From contig NZ_AP023257.1 in the NCBI RefSeq assembly GCF_016756595.1, forward strand, positions 4,790,001-4,854,000: 64,000 nt of DNA, in the 5' to 3' direction. The translations under genes were made by a program, and so were the position numbers. Below, one piece after another: positions 1 to 8,575 of this stretch. Each line of letters starts with the position of its first letter. The first letter of the stretch is position 1. Below the pieces are notes generated by a model. That model was not told where the DNA came from. It worked only from the letters and a program-made list of their open reading frames with translations, and did no database searches. The DNA is from Mesorhizobium sp. L-2-11 (GTDB lineage Bacteria; Pseudomonadota; Alphaproteobacteria; Rhizobiales; Rhizobiaceae).

Positions 1-252
1 CTTGCCCGGAACCAGCACGACGATGACACAGACCGGCTGGCCACCTCGCGTCGACTGCGACGCCTTGGCCAGCGTGCCGCCATTCTGCTCGGCGACCTGC
101 TGACCGATCGCGTAGCAGTCGGAGGAAGCCAGGACGATCGGCCGGTTGTGCTCGGGCACGACGACCGGCAGCGCCGTCGCCTGCGACGCAAACAGACCGG
201 CAGCGCAGAGCGCAAGTGTCGCGGTTGGGAAGTGGGAGCGAAATGTTTTCAT
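1..252 (-). CDS. Small secreted protein, PepSY-like (3' end beyond window)
   Basis: The reading frame is open from an ATG at 252 to the window edge (84 codons), so the C-terminus is missing. The N-terminus is a clear Sec signal peptide: a basic start, then a hydrophobic stretch ending near ATALP. The mature part has CYAIGQQVAEQNGGTLAKAS followed by PVCVIVVLVPGK, which resembles the short PepSY-like periplasmic proteins of rhizobia. An AGGA ribosome site precedes the ATG. The family call is by eye and tentative; that it is an exported small protein is well supported. Confidence 0.6.
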   Translation of the reverse strand, partial: MKTFRSHFPTATLALCAAGLFASQATALPVVVPEHNRPIVLASSDCYAIGQQVAEQNGGTLAKASQSTRGGQPVCVIVVLVPGK

Positions 253-420
253 GATCAGCGTCCTAACGCATCGGTGCTGAACGTGAAATGAACATCGAAT
301 GCCTGCAACACAGCCTGTCTCACCCCCTGAAATGCGACACAACCAGCCTTGTGATTTCGCCGCCCCAACCCGGCAAATCCAAGCCAGTCTAGACTGGGTT
401 GCAGCCATATTGAAAGCGCG

Positions 421-831
421 TCAGGCGTTTTCTTCCGTTACGGCACGAAAACGCAGCAGCCCGTGACAGGCTGACAGATCCTCGTCGTAACGGACCTCGC
501 TGAATTCGAGCCTGAGATTGACGCGGTGATGCTCGTCGAGCGCCAGCGGCGCATGCTGGAGGCGGGCGCTGACCATGTCCATCACGTCGAGCACTTCTTT
601 CCTGGCCTCGGATTTCGACCAGAAATGCAGAGTGAAAAGCTGCTCGGCGTCATTCTCCCTGCCTGTTACCTCGTCATAGACGCTGGTCCGGCCGAACGTC
701 ACATAGGGAAACGGGATATTGTCCGGGGCATGGTCGAATAGTTTTGCGCCGCCCAATGCCGCCGACAGGGAACCGTCAGCGTCCAGTGCTTGGAACAAGG
801 CCTTCTGCAACGCGGCAGCCGGCGCGGCCAT
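421..831 (-). CDS. DUF3168 family protein (phage/GTA tail-completion type)
   Basis: 136 residues. The sequence has the layout of DUF3168 proteins: an N-terminal helix (LQKALFQAL), then LFDHAPDNIPFPYVTFG, then FTLHFWSKSEARKEVLDVM and a C-terminal FRAVTEE. In phages and gene transfer agents this family acts at the head-tail junction or in tail completion. No capsid, portal or tail gene is adjacent; the neighbours are a small secreted protein and a DUF1488 gene. It is therefore either a detached GTA/prophage gene or a domesticated relic. A GGGAGA ribosome site supports the start. Confidence 0.75.
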   Translation of the reverse strand: MAAPAAALQKALFQALDADGSLSAALGGAKLFDHAPDNIPFPYVTFGRTSVYDEVTGRENDAEQLFTLHFWSKSEARKEVLDVMDMVSARLQHAPLALDEHHRVNLRLEFSEVRYDEDLSACHGLLRFRAVTEENA

Positions 832-963
832 TGTTTTCTCCCTCGCCCGTCGCGGCTGAACAGGCCTTCATCCGACATCGATTTCCGTGCAGCGTAGCCG
901 CGTTGAAATTCTGCCGCCAGATCCCGGGATTTCCAAGGCCGCGATCGCGCGGACAGTCGGTAT

Positions 964-1230
964 TCATCGAAAATCGGCTGCGGTCAGCACATACATGCTC
1001 TTGCCGGTACGGGCATAAGCGTTCCTTGCGACGTCATGTATGGGACCGACGGCCGAATCGAAGGCGGCGAGATATGCGGCTTCGGCTGTCGCCGTCCCCG
1101 GCGGCGCCGTCGAGATGGCGTCGGCATGGACAAAGAAAGAGATCTGGCACATGCCATCATAGCCGACGAAGCGGATCCGCCGGCTCGCCTCGTCATAGCT
1201 TCGGCTTAGGTTTGGAAATGTCAGGCTCAT
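964..1230 (-). CDS. DUF1488 family protein
   Basis: 88 residues. It opens MSLTFPNLSRSYDEASRRIRF and continues with FVGYDGMCQISFFVHADAI, the usual shape of the DUF1488 family of short cytoplasmic proteins of unknown function common in Rhizobiales and Burkholderiales. It lies 12 nt downstream of the small lysine-rich gene on the same strand, so the two are probably co-transcribed. No catalytic motif is visible. Confidence 0.75.
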   Translation of the reverse strand: MSLTFPNLSRSYDEASRRIRFVGYDGMCQISFFVHADAISTAPPGTATAEAAYLAAFDSAVGPIHDVARNAYARTGKSMYVLTAADFR

Positions 1231-1242
1231 GGCTTGATGCCG

Positions 1243-1491
1243 TCAAGCGGCCCCCGCTTTCTTGCCTGCCGCCCGCTTTTTCTTGGGAGCGACGGGATTG
1301 AGGGCTTCCGCCGCACGGTCGGCCTCTTCCTTGGCCAGCCGCAGCGCCCGCAACTTTTCGGTCTTGATGGTCCTGGCCTTGGCCTCGGAAATATATTCGG
1401 CGGTAGCCTGGTTTCGCTCGGCGGTTTTCTTCTGCTTCTCCATGAAGCGCGCCTCAGCTTTTTCCATGATATTCTGATTGGGTTCCGCCAT
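1243..1491 (-). CDS. Conserved small charged helical protein
   Basis: 82 residues, almost entirely predicted helix and rich in Lys, Glu and Ala (AEARFMEKQKKTAERNQATA, then KTEKLRALRLAKEEADRAAE), ending in a basic KKKRAAGKKAGAA tail. Similar short proteins are widespread in rhizobia without assigned function; the basic tail suggests nucleic-acid or ribosome contact, but that is inference. A strong AAGGAGA ribosome site precedes the ATG. Likely first gene of a two-gene unit with the DUF1488 gene. Confidence 0.65.
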   Translation of the reverse strand: MAEPNQNIMEKAEARFMEKQKKTAERNQATAEYISEAKARTIKTEKLRALRLAKEEADRAAEALNPVAPKKKRAAGKKAGAA

Positions 1492-2014
1492 CGATAAAAT
1501 CTCCTTTTCGCTGAGGTGTTGAAAATTAGTTTCTCACCTAAAATAGGAACTCGGGACGGAAAAACCAATTTTCAGAATGTTTTTGATTGAACAAATGCTT
1601 GAAATGACATCGTGAAATAATACTAGATTCATTCGCACAGAGCTCAATGCGGCACCGACTGCAACAAGCGAAGCGGCAGGGCACAGCATCCGCGGTGCGG
1701 AATACGGCCAGGGCTCACGGCGGCCACCTTCGTGCAGGGACTGCACTGATCCTCACGAGACCGGTGCTGCGCCACCCTCTTCCGTGCAGTTTCACCGGCC
1801 AGGAGCCAAGCGATGGCGACGTGGCGCGTTTCATGCGCTTTATCGCGGCGCGGTAGGCGGGTGCGAGGTGGCGGAGGTGGCATGTCCTACCCTGGTATCA
1901 ACAAACTGTACCGCGAAAGCTCCCCTCACCCTTGTGAGCGAGGCCAAAATGGACAAATAGTCTGGTAGGAGTGCCGCTTCTCAGTGGGAGGCGTAGCCGC
2001 AGCCGGATCTTGGA
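1492..2014. other. Intergenic region, no gene supported
   Basis: About 520 bases between divergent genes. The part next to the lysine-rich gene is AT-rich (about 1525-1640) and should hold its promoter. The rest contains only short frames without recognisable protein features. No RNA gene or convincing terminator was seen. Confidence 0.4.
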
Positions 2015-4174
2015 ATGACCAGTCCTTTGAAAACACGCAGGAAGAGGGGTCCGATTGCCGCAAGACTGCTGGCGGCGGATGCGTGGTTCGATTCCTCGCT
2101 CTACGAGATCGGCTTCAAGGCGCGCCGGTTCTGGGAAGCGGCCACCATTTTTTTCCGGCGCTTCCGCGTCTCCGGCTGGCGCCGCGGCATCATCGAACTG
2201 TTGAGTGAGGGCTTCACGCTCGGCGCCGGCGGCATCGTCGTCATGCTGGCGCTCGCCTTGCCGGCCTTCCAGGAAACCGCCGGCGACTGGCGCGCCCAGG
2301 GCGATTTCGCCATCACCTTCCTCGACCGCTATGGCAATGAGATCGGCCAGCGCGGTATCATCCAGCGCGATTCGGTGCCGGTCGACGAGATGCCCGACCA
2401 GGTCATCAAGGCAGTGCTGGCCACCGAGGATCGGCGTTTCTTCGATCACTACGGCATCGATGCGCTCGGTCTTTCGCGCGCGATCTTCGCGAATGTGCGG
2501 GCGAATTCCGTGGTGCAGGGCGGCTCGAGCATCACCCAGCAGCTGGCCAAGAACCTGTTCCTGACCAATGAACGGACGTTGGAGCGGAAGGTCAAGGAAG
2601 CCTTCCTGGCGCTGTGGCTCGAAGCCAATCTGTCGAAGAAGGAGATCCTGCAGCTCTATCTCGACCGCGTCTATATGGGCGGCGGCACGTTCGGCATCGA
2701 AGCGGCCGCCGATTTCTATTTCGGCAAAAGCGTCAAGGATGTGAACCTCGCCGAAGCGGCGATGCTGGCCGGCCTGTTCAAGGCACCGACCAAATACGCG
2801 CCGCACATCAACCTGCCTGCTGCCAGGGCGCGGGCCAATGTGGTGCTGTCGAATCTCGTCGAAGGCGGCTTCATGAGCGAGGGTCAGGTGCTGCAGGCGC
2901 GGCTGAATCCGGCTGAAATCGTCGACCGCGGCGAGCAGAAGAGCCCGGACTACTACCTCGACTGGGCATTCGAAGAGGTCAAGAAGATCGCCGCGAAGTC
3001 CGGCCAGCATTCGCTGGTCGCCCACACCACTTTCGACGCCAACATCCAGAAGGCGGCGGAAGAATCGATGGAGTTCCATCTCCGCCAGTTCGGCAAGGAA
3101 TACAACGTCACCGAAGGCGCCATGGTCGTCATCGAAACCAATGGCGCAGTCAGGGCGATCGTCGGCGGCCGCGACTACGGCGCCAGCCAGTTCAACCGCG
3201 CCACCAAGGCGCTGCGCCAGAGCGGCTCATCGTTTAAACCTTACGTATACGCAACGGCGATGGAGCACGGCTTCACGCCGGACTCCGTCGTTTCCGGCGC
3301 GCCGATCTCCTGGGGTGCCTGGTCGCCGCACAATTACAATGACGGACGGGCCGGCAAGGTCACGCTGATCACGGCGATGGCCAAATCGGTCAACACCGTG
3401 CCGGTGCGGCTGGCCAAGAATCATCTCGGCATCAAGCCGATCAAGGCGATGGCGGAAGCCATGGGCGTCGAATCGCCGCTCGAATCGCACAAGACGATGG
3501 TGCTCGGCACATCGGGCATGACCGTGATGGACCAGGCGACAGGCTATAGCGTGTTTGCCCAGAACGGCTTCGTCGGCTCCCGGCATGGCATCACCCAACT
3601 CGTCACCCGTACCGGCGAGGTGGTTTACGATTTCGCCAAGGATGCGCCGCCGCCGCGCCGTGTGCTCTCGGAACAGGCGCTGAAATCCATGAACACCATG
3701 CTGGCGGCGGTGCCGGTGATGGGCACGGCGCGGCGCGCTGCCCTTCCCAATATCGTTTCGGCCGGCAAGACCGGCACAACCCAGTCTTACCGCGACGCCT
3801 GGTATGTCGGATTCACAGGCAACTACACGGCTGCCGTGTGGCTCGGCAATGACGACTTCACCCCGACCAACAACATGACCGGCGGCTCGCTGCCGGCGAT
3901 GGTTTGGCAGCGGCTGATGGTCTATGCGCACCAGAATATCGACCTCAAGCCGATCCCCGGCCTCGATCATCCCTTCGTCGACGAAGAGATCGCCGCCAAG
4001 GCCGAGGAAGCGGAAAAGAAGAATGCCGAGCAGGCAGCGGCCGACACCGCTGCCGAGCGCCCGCCGGTGCTGTCCAGCCAGACGACGCGGGCGCTCAGGG
4101 ACATCACAAGGCTGTTCCAGTCGGCGCCCGTCCTCCAGGCGCCTGCGACGCCGGAGACCCTGTCGGCGCTTTGA
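2015..4174 (+). CDS. Penicillin-binding protein 1A-type glycosyltransferase/transpeptidase
   Basis: 719 residues; class A PBP that polymerises lipid II and cross-links peptidoglycan at the outer face of the inner membrane. It has a basic cytoplasmic tail, then one membrane segment (about residues 66-86). The GT51 domain shows EDRRFFDHYGID with catalytic Glu138 and GGSSITQQLAKN (169-180). The transpeptidase domain has SxxK at Ser405-Lys408, SVN at 458-460 and KTGTT at 585-589, all intact. The C-terminal 70 residues are charged and low-complexity (AAKAEEAEKKNAEQAAADTA). It is shorter than the main PBP1a of enteric bacteria. The gene appears to stand alone. Confidence 0.93.
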   Translation: MTSPLKTRRKRGPIAARLLAADAWFDSSLYEIGFKARRFWEAATIFFRRFRVSGWRRGIIELLSEGFTLGAGGIVVMLALALPAFQETAGDWRAQGDFAITFLDRYGNEIGQRGIIQRDSVPVDEMPDQVIKAVLATEDRRFFDHYGIDALGLSRAIFANVRANSVVQGGSSITQQLAKNLFLTNERTLERKVKEAFLALWLEANLSKKEILQLYLDRVYMGGGTFGIEAAADFYFGKSVKDVNLAEAAMLAGLFKAPTKYAPHINLPAARARANVVLSNLVEGGFMSEGQVLQARLNPAEIVDRGEQKSPDYYLDWAFEEVKKIAAKSGQHSLVAHTTFDANIQKAAEESMEFHLRQFGKEYNVTEGAMVVIETNGAVRAIVGGRDYGASQFNRATKALRQSGSSFKPYVYATAMEHGFTPDSVVSGAPISWGAWSPHNYNDGRAGKVTLITAMAKSVNTVPVRLAKNHLGIKPIKAMAEAMGVESPLESHKTMVLGTSGMTVMDQATGYSVFAQNGFVGSRHGITQLVTRTGEVVYDFAKDAPPPRRVLSEQALKSMNTMLAAVPVMGTARRAALPNIVSAGKTGTTQSYRDAWYVGFTGNYTAAVWLGNDDFTPTNNMTGGSLPAMVWQRLMVYAHQNIDLKPIPGLDHPFVDEEIAAKAEEAEKKNAEQAAADTAAERPPVLSSQTTRALRDITRLFQSAPVLQAPATPETLSAL

Positions 4175-4288
4175 TGCCGGCACGACGGGCCAGGCCATCG
4201 CTCGGCCGCAATTCCACAGAGGTCCGCTTGCCATGGCCCCCTGCCCCGCGATATCCCCGGGCGGCACTCCTCTTGCCCGCGGCTCTCC

Positions 4289-4873
4289 ATGCTCAAAAAC
4301 GCATTCCTGACGCTCTTCGCGCTTGCCATAGCCATCGGCGGCGGCGGCGGCAGCGTCTGGTACGCTCTCAAGACGCAGGATGGCATTGGCGCGATCAGGA
4401 TCGGCCAATGGACGGCGTTTCCCGATATCGGCACGCAGGCTGCGGATCCTTACTCGAAAGCCCGCGTGGCGCGCGAGGGTGTCCTTGCACTCGGGCAGGC
4501 AGAAGGCCTGTCGTTTGTCGCCGAACGCGATTCCGACGGCGAACTGTTGAAACGCCAATGCGCCTATGAAATAGAAGGCGGATTTCCCACGGCTCGGTTC
4601 TGGACCCTCTATGCCGCCGATCGGTCGCTCAGCGTGGTCGAGACCGGCAAGCCAAGGCTTGCGGCACTTCAGTCCTACCAGGTGCTGCGCCAGCCCGACA
4701 ATTCCGTGCTTATTTCCGTCAGCAACCGCCCCGCGCCGGGCAACTGGCTGCTTTCCGACGGCTTCGGCCGGATGTATCTCGTGCTGACATTCTACGACAC
4801 GCCGATCGCCAGCAGCACGGGCCTTTCGGATGTCACGCTGCCGCAGATCGTGAAGGTCGGCTGCAATGCGTAG
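4289..4873 (+). CDS. DUF1214 domain protein, membrane-anchored
   Basis: 194 residues. An N-terminal hydrophobic anchor (residues 4-26) is followed by an exported domain with RFWTLYAADRSLSVVE and NWLLSDGFGRMYLVLTFYDTP, typical of DUF1214. Fused DUF1254-DUF1214 proteins occur in many bacteria; here the two halves are separate overlapping genes, as in several rhizobia. Function unknown; location is periplasmic or membrane-associated. It overlaps the next gene by 8 nt, indicating translational coupling. Confidence 0.82.
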   Translation: MLKNAFLTLFALAIAIGGGGGSVWYALKTQDGIGAIRIGQWTAFPDIGTQAADPYSKARVAREGVLALGQAEGLSFVAERDSDGELLKRQCAYEIEGGFPTARFWTLYAADRSLSVVETGKPRLAALQSYQVLRQPDNSVLISVSNRPAPGNWLLSDGFGRMYLVLTFYDTPIASSTGLSDVTLPQIVKVGCNA

Positions 4874-5414
4874 GCTGCTGCACGCGATCCTGATCGGCCT
4901 GCTTGGCGCCGGCATCGTACACATCATCGTGCTGCTGCTCGTCCCGGAATTTTCCGAAGGCAATGCCTGGTCGCGGCTGGCCATGGCCTCCAACCTTTAT
5001 CGGATGACCAGGCTGGACGCTGAGGCCGGCGGTACGCCAGTGGTGAAATCCGTCGATCCGCTGTTTTATGCTGCGGCTTGCCGCTTCGATCTGTCCGATG
5101 GGATGGTTCGGGTGAAGGCACCGGGAAACGTCCCGTTCTGGTCCGTATCGGTCTATGACCGCAGCGGCCATAACATCTACTCCTTCAACGACCACAGCGC
5201 GACCGGAAGGGTGCTGGACAGTATCGTACTGACACCGGCGCAGATGATCGAGATCCGCAAGGATCTGCCGGAGGAATTGCAAGGGGCAATCTTCGTCGAA
5301 GCGCCCATCGACGAAGGCATGTTCGTCATCCGCTCCTTCGTGCCCGACGACAGCTGGAAGCCGACAGTGTCGCGGTTTCTCGAGCAGAGTTCCTGCGAGC
5401 TGCAGGATTACTGA
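4866..5414 (+). CDS. DUF1254 domain protein, membrane-anchored
   Basis: 182 residues. It has one N-terminal membrane segment (about 5-26), then a soluble domain with SVDPLFYAAACRFDLSDGMV and FWSVSVYDRSGHNIYSFNDH, as in DUF1254. It begins inside the end of the DUF1214 gene and is its natural partner. Function unknown. The pair lies 115 nt behind the PBP gene on the same strand, but no evidence ties it to cell-wall synthesis. Confidence 0.82.
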   Translation: MRRLLHAILIGLLGAGIVHIIVLLLVPEFSEGNAWSRLAMASNLYRMTRLDAEAGGTPVVKSVDPLFYAAACRFDLSDGMVRVKAPGNVPFWSVSVYDRSGHNIYSFNDHSATGRVLDSIVLTPAQMIEIRKDLPEELQGAIFVEAPIDEGMFVIRSFVPDDSWKPTVSRFLEQSSCELQDY

Positions 5415-5483
5415 CGTCAACCGAAATATGCCGCCGGTTCCGGCCCATGCCTTGCGAGCCGCCGCGGCGCTAATTCAAGCGGA

Positions 5484-5514
5484 TAGAGCATCCTTTGCGC
5501 GCCCAACAGGGCGC
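5484..5514. repeat. Copy of dispersed palindromic repeat
   Basis: AGAGCATCCTTTGCGCGCCC with a following GGGCGCG arm closely matches the hairpin at 38059-38102 (ACAGCGTCCTTTGCGCGCCC). The GCGCCC/GGGCGC arms can pair. It lies between convergent genes, the usual site for such elements. Confidence 0.5.
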
Positions 5515-5541
5515 GGCCAATCCATTCAGCCGCGACGCGCT

Positions 5542-5745
5542 TTAATGATGCGGAACAGGCAACGTCCCCGGCACCGTCCTTGACGAGCCCGGCTTGTCCG
5601 GACCAGCGCCTGGCCGCGTCTCGCCCGTCAGTTGCGGTTGCTCGTAGCGGACGCCGGGGAAAATGATCACCGCCGCCGGCGTTCCCTTTCGTTCTGCTCG
5701 ATTGGTTGCCGCCGTTCGCGGCACGAAAGACAGTACCATGCCCAT
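5542..5745 (-). CDS. Small conserved hypothetical protein
   Basis: 67 residues from the ATG at 5745, chosen because an AGAGGA ribosome site lies just upstream; an upstream ATG at 5781 is less likely. The sequence MGMVLSFVPR and AAVIIFPGVRYE resembles short proteins that recur in Mesorhizobium, but this is from memory and not verified. No domain, signal peptide or membrane segment is evident. Confidence 0.5.
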   Translation of the reverse strand: MGMVLSFVPRTAATNRAERKGTPAAVIIFPGVRYEQPQLTGETRPGAGPDKPGSSRTVPGTLPVPHH

Positions 5746-5936
5746 GGTTCGTGCATTCCTCTCGGTTGCCCCGGAGCACAACGCAACGCCTCCAATCTGA
5801 TTAAGGAGCCAGTAGGTTAACGGAACGCTAACGGATCTCCGCTAATTTGATCTTTGTTCCAGGGTCGGCAAGTCCTGACCCGAGGCAAATGCGAAACCGA
5901 CACAGTCCCGGTCGAGCATGGTCCAGATTGTGTCGA

Positions 5937-6959
5937 GTGTCAGGCGTATCCTTCGTGTCATCTGCGGATTTCAGGCAAATCGCTATACGGGCTGAATCGG
6001 GAAAGGCCGAAAGGCTGTTCCGCGCCACGGTGTCGGCGTTCTGTTCGCTGACCCGCCCTTCGCGCCGGGAGATCGCGCAACTTGAGGATCTGACGCTTCC
6101 GCTTTTCGCCGATGTGTCGGTCGAATCGCGCCGCTACGTCGCCGCCGCCCTTTCCGAATGCGAATATGCGCCTGCTGCGCTGGTCCGGCGGCTTTGCGAG
6201 GAGCCGGTCGAGGTTGCCGCGCCGCTGCTCATCCGCTCGCGCGCGCTCAGCGATATCGACCTCATCGCGCTGATCGGGCGTCATGGCCTGCCGCATGCGC
6301 GCGCCATTGCGCGCCGCAAGGATCTGAACCCGACCATCGCCCACCTGATCAGGGCGCTTGAAAAGCCGACGCTGGTGAGCGTGCGGCAGCCGGAGGCGAA
6401 CGCCAAGACGGTGCCCGAAAGCGCCGAAGTCGTCGCCGATGGCAGCCAGCAGGTGCCCGGCGCCGCCGCCGAGAATGCACGGCGCCGGCTGCGGTCGATG
6501 ATGCGTGATGCCGAGAGCGGCGGCGCGACCATCAATCCGTTCGCCGGCGTTAACACCTACGTCAAACTGCGCGAGACGGCGCTGACCGGCAATGCCGCAT
6601 TCTTCCAGACAGCACTGGCCGACGCGCTCGAGATCGATTTTTCAACGGCGCGGTCGCTCACCGCGAACCAGCACTACACGTCGCTGCTGGCCGCCCTGCG
6701 CGCGCTCGATCTCGGTGAAGAGCGGGCGTTCCTGATCACCGTGGCCGTCTATCCCGCAGAGTTTTCGCATCCGCAGGCCATCCGCATCTTTCTCGACCGC
6801 TATCGGCTGCTGCATCGCGACGCAGCGCTGGACAGGCTACGCGGCTGGAAAGCCGAGACACTGTCGAAGGCCATTCGCAATGCCGGACCGATCGCGGCAA
6901 ACGCCGACAGCCGCAAAGCGGACAGCGACAATACTGCCGCCAGCCCTAGAGCGGGATGA
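5937..6959 (+). CDS. DUF2336 domain protein; C-terminus rewritten by an IS
   Basis: About 340 residues, alpha-helical with repeat-like helices (ESRRYVAAALSE, EEPVEVAAPLLIRS, SDIDLIALIGRHGLPHARAI), typical of the alphaproteobacterial DUF2336 family, whose function is unknown. A GTG start at 5937 is proposed; 5955 GTG is an alternative, and an ATG at 5847 would add an atypical basic leader. The stop codon lies within the left terminal repeat of the IS630 element. Without the IS the frame would run on a few codons to ...SPKARRV, so only the last residues changed. Confidence 0.8.
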   Translation: MSGVSFVSSADFRQIAIRAESGKAERLFRATVSAFCSLTRPSRREIAQLEDLTLPLFADVSVESRRYVAAALSECEYAPAALVRRLCEEPVEVAAPLLIRSRALSDIDLIALIGRHGLPHARAIARRKDLNPTIAHLIRALEKPTLVSVRQPEANAKTVPESAEVVADGSQQVPGAAAENARRRLRSMMRDAESGGATINPFAGVNTYVKLRETALTGNAAFFQTALADALEIDFSTARSLTANQHYTSLLAALRALDLGEERAFLITVAVYPAEFSHPQAIRIFLDRYRLLHRDAALDRLRGWKAETLSKAIRNAGPIAANADSRKADSDNTAASPRAG

Positions 6960-7009
6960 GATTTATGGGAGTCGTGGGATTCCCAAATCAGCGATGATCT
7001 GATTCAACC

Positions 7010-7387
7010 TTGCTGCTGGGCAGGAGGCCAGCATTGATGGTTGGATATTCAATGGACCTGCGCGAACGGGTTGTTGCGGCGGTCAAGGTTGAAGGGCTTT
7101 CGCGGCGCGCGGCGGCTGCTCGATTTGGCGTCAGCTACAGCGCGGCGATCGAGTGGCTGAAGCGGGTGGAACAGACGGGGAGCGTGGCGCCCCGCCAAGT
7201 GGGCGGCTACAAGCCGAAGAAGATATCGGGAGCGTGGCGCGACTGGCTTGTCGAGCGCTGCCGGGAGAAGGACTTCACCTTGCGCGGGCTTGTGGCCGAA
7301 CTTGGCGAGCGTGGCCTGAAGGTTGACTACCGCTCGGTGTGGGAGTTCGTGCACGCCGAGAAGCTGTCTCACAAAAAAAGACGCTGA
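7010..7387 (+). CDS. IS630 transposase, N-terminal DNA-binding part (orfA)
   Basis: 125 residues with a helix-turn-helix ([23 protein letters not shown], residues about 28-50) and a second winged-helix region ([24 protein letters not shown]). It ends just after a run of seven A residues at 7373-7379, where ribosomal or transcriptional slippage would join it to orfB in the -1 frame. Alone it could act as a DNA-binding regulator of transposition. Confidence 0.88.
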   Translation: MLLGRRPALMVGYSMDLRERVVAAVKVEGLSRRAAAARFGVSYSAAIEWLKRVEQTGSVAPRQVGGYKPKKISGAWRDWLVERCREKDFTLRGLVAELGERGLKVDYRSVWEFVHAEKLSHKKRR

Positions 7388-7980
7388 TCGCCGCCGAGCA
7401 AGATCGTCCCGATGTTGCGCGCCGACGGAGGCAATGGGTTCTGTATCAGGACCGGATCGACCCCGCCCGCCTGGTGTTCATCGACGAGACCTGGACCAAG
7501 ACCAACATGGCCCCGCTCAGGGGTTGGGCACCGGTCGGACAGCGGATCAAGGCCAAAGTTCCCAATGGCCACTGGAAGACAATGACCTTTCTGGCTGCGC
7601 TGCGTCATGATCGCGTCGAAGCGCCCTGGCTCATCGACGGGCCGATCAACGGCGAGAGGTTCCTCCTCTATGTCGAGAAGGTTCTCGTGCCCACTCTCCA
7701 GCCGGGCGACATCGTTGTGATGGACAATCTCGGCAGCCACAAAGGCAAGGCCGTGCGTCGCGCCATCCGAAAGGCCGGCGCGAGGCTCTTCTTCCTGCCG
7801 AAATACTCGCCTGACCTCAATCCGATCGAACAGCTCTTCGCCAAGCTCAAGCACTGGCTGCGAAAGGCCGCAAAGCGCACCGTTGAAACGGTCTGCAACG
7901 CCATCGGCCAGATTCTCAACCGCGTCACACCGCTCGAGTGCTCAAATTACTTCGCAAACTCAGGCTATGACCGCAGGTAA
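7339..7980 (+). CDS. IS630 transposase, DDE catalytic part (orfB)
   Basis: 213 residues as an open frame; translation probably enters by -1 frameshifting at the A7 run (7373-7379) in the 49-nt overlap with orfA. The catalytic triad is visible: Asp49 in FIDET, Asp129 in [11 protein letters not shown] and Glu164 in [11 protein letters not shown], with the 34-residue D-E spacing of the IS630 group. It ends against the right terminal repeat. Confidence 0.9.
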   Translation: MGVRARREAVSQKKTLIAAEQDRPDVARRRRQWVLYQDRIDPARLVFIDETWTKTNMAPLRGWAPVGQRIKAKVPNGHWKTMTFLAALRHDRVEAPWLIDGPINGERFLLYVEKVLVPTLQPGDIVVMDNLGSHKGKAVRRAIRKAGARLFFLPKYSPDLNPIEQLFAKLKHWLRKAAKRTVETVCNAIGQILNRVTPLECSNYFANSGYDRR

Positions 7981-7993
7981 TCTCATCCCGCTC

Positions 7994-8105
7994 TAAAGCG
8001 CGTCGCGTTTGACCCGGCCTTATCGCAAAACCGCTGCACACCCTCGGGTCAGGCCCGAGGGCGTGGCTTTTGCGCGACATGCATTAAGGCGCGTCGCGCC
8101 TGAAA
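7994..8105. repeat. Intergenic palindromic repeats beside the IS
   Basis: The stretch holds GCGCGTCGCG twice (near 7998 and 8090), a perfect hairpin CCCTCGGG/CCCGAGGG at 8041-8061 with a 5-nt loop, and TTTTGCGCGACATGCATTA at 8068-8086, which recurs at 36356-36373. This is the pattern of the dispersed repeats common between genes of rhizobia. The hairpin may also end transcription of the DUF2336 gene. Confidence 0.55.
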
Positions 8106-8151
8106 AGAGATTCAAGTGAACGCTCTAAGCCTTTGTCTTTCATGCATATCG

Positions 8152-8499
8152 CTATTGCGACTTGACGGAAATAAGCTCCTCGACGGGAACAGAGCCGGCC
8201 TCGATCTCGACCACCCAGATGTCGGGATCGAATTTCTTCTCCCTTTCCAGTCGCGCGTCAAAGACGGCGGCGTCTTCGCCGGCGCCGAGCAGACTGAAGA
8301 AACGATCGTCGGGTTTGGCTGAATCGTAACTCGTCTGCGGCGCCGGGCCAAACAAGGCAATCTCGCCCATGCGGCCACGCGCCAGCACGAAGACGGCGCC
8401 GGCCTCGGTTGCGCCGCGCTTGACCACGGCGGCAAAGCCGCCGGCGCCGAAAACCCGGCGCAACAGGGCCGACACCCACAGATCGGTGGTTACGCGCAT
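8152..8499 (-). CDS. DUF1491 family protein
   Basis: 115 residues. The N-terminus MRVTTDLWVSALLRRVFGAG and the segment GAVFVLARGRMGEIALFGPA are characteristic of DUF1491, a small alphaproteobacterial family of unknown function. The C-terminus contains DPDIWVVEIE. It is the last of three same-strand genes with the peptidoglycan-binding protein and histidine kinase, though a 76-nt gap leaves co-transcription open. Confidence 0.85.
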   Translation of the reverse strand: MRVTTDLWVSALLRRVFGAGGFAAVVKRGATEAGAVFVLARGRMGEIALFGPAPQTSYDSAKPDDRFFSLLGAGEDAAVFDARLEREKKFDPDIWVVEIEAGSVPVEELISVKSQ

Positions 8500-8575
8500 G
8501 GCAGGATTCTGGACGACATCGGACGGTACTTAGAACGCTTTGCGTCTTGGTGAAACCAAAACCGCCCTGCGACCA

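Larger units (their letters stand above)
6947..7995. mobile_element. IS630-family insertion sequence, complete
   Basis: Perfect 17-bp terminal inverted repeats, TAGAGCGGGATGAGATT at 6947-6963 and its reverse complement at 7979-7995, enclose two overlapping transposase frames. TA stands at both outer edges, as expected for the TA target duplication of the IS630/Tc1-mariner group. About 1.05 kb in all. The ends are identical and both frames open, suggesting recent arrival. Confidence 0.93.

Noticed and set aside
1898..3079. Long minus-strand frame opposite the PBP gene (393 codons)
   Set aside because: It is antisense to a gene with complete catalytic motifs, and its composition is that of a reverse-complement shadow in high-GC DNA.
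3227..4993. 588-codon minus-strand frame
   Set aside because: It lies opposite the PBP and DUF1214/1254 genes, with no recognisable domain and His/Arg/Asp-rich shadow composition.
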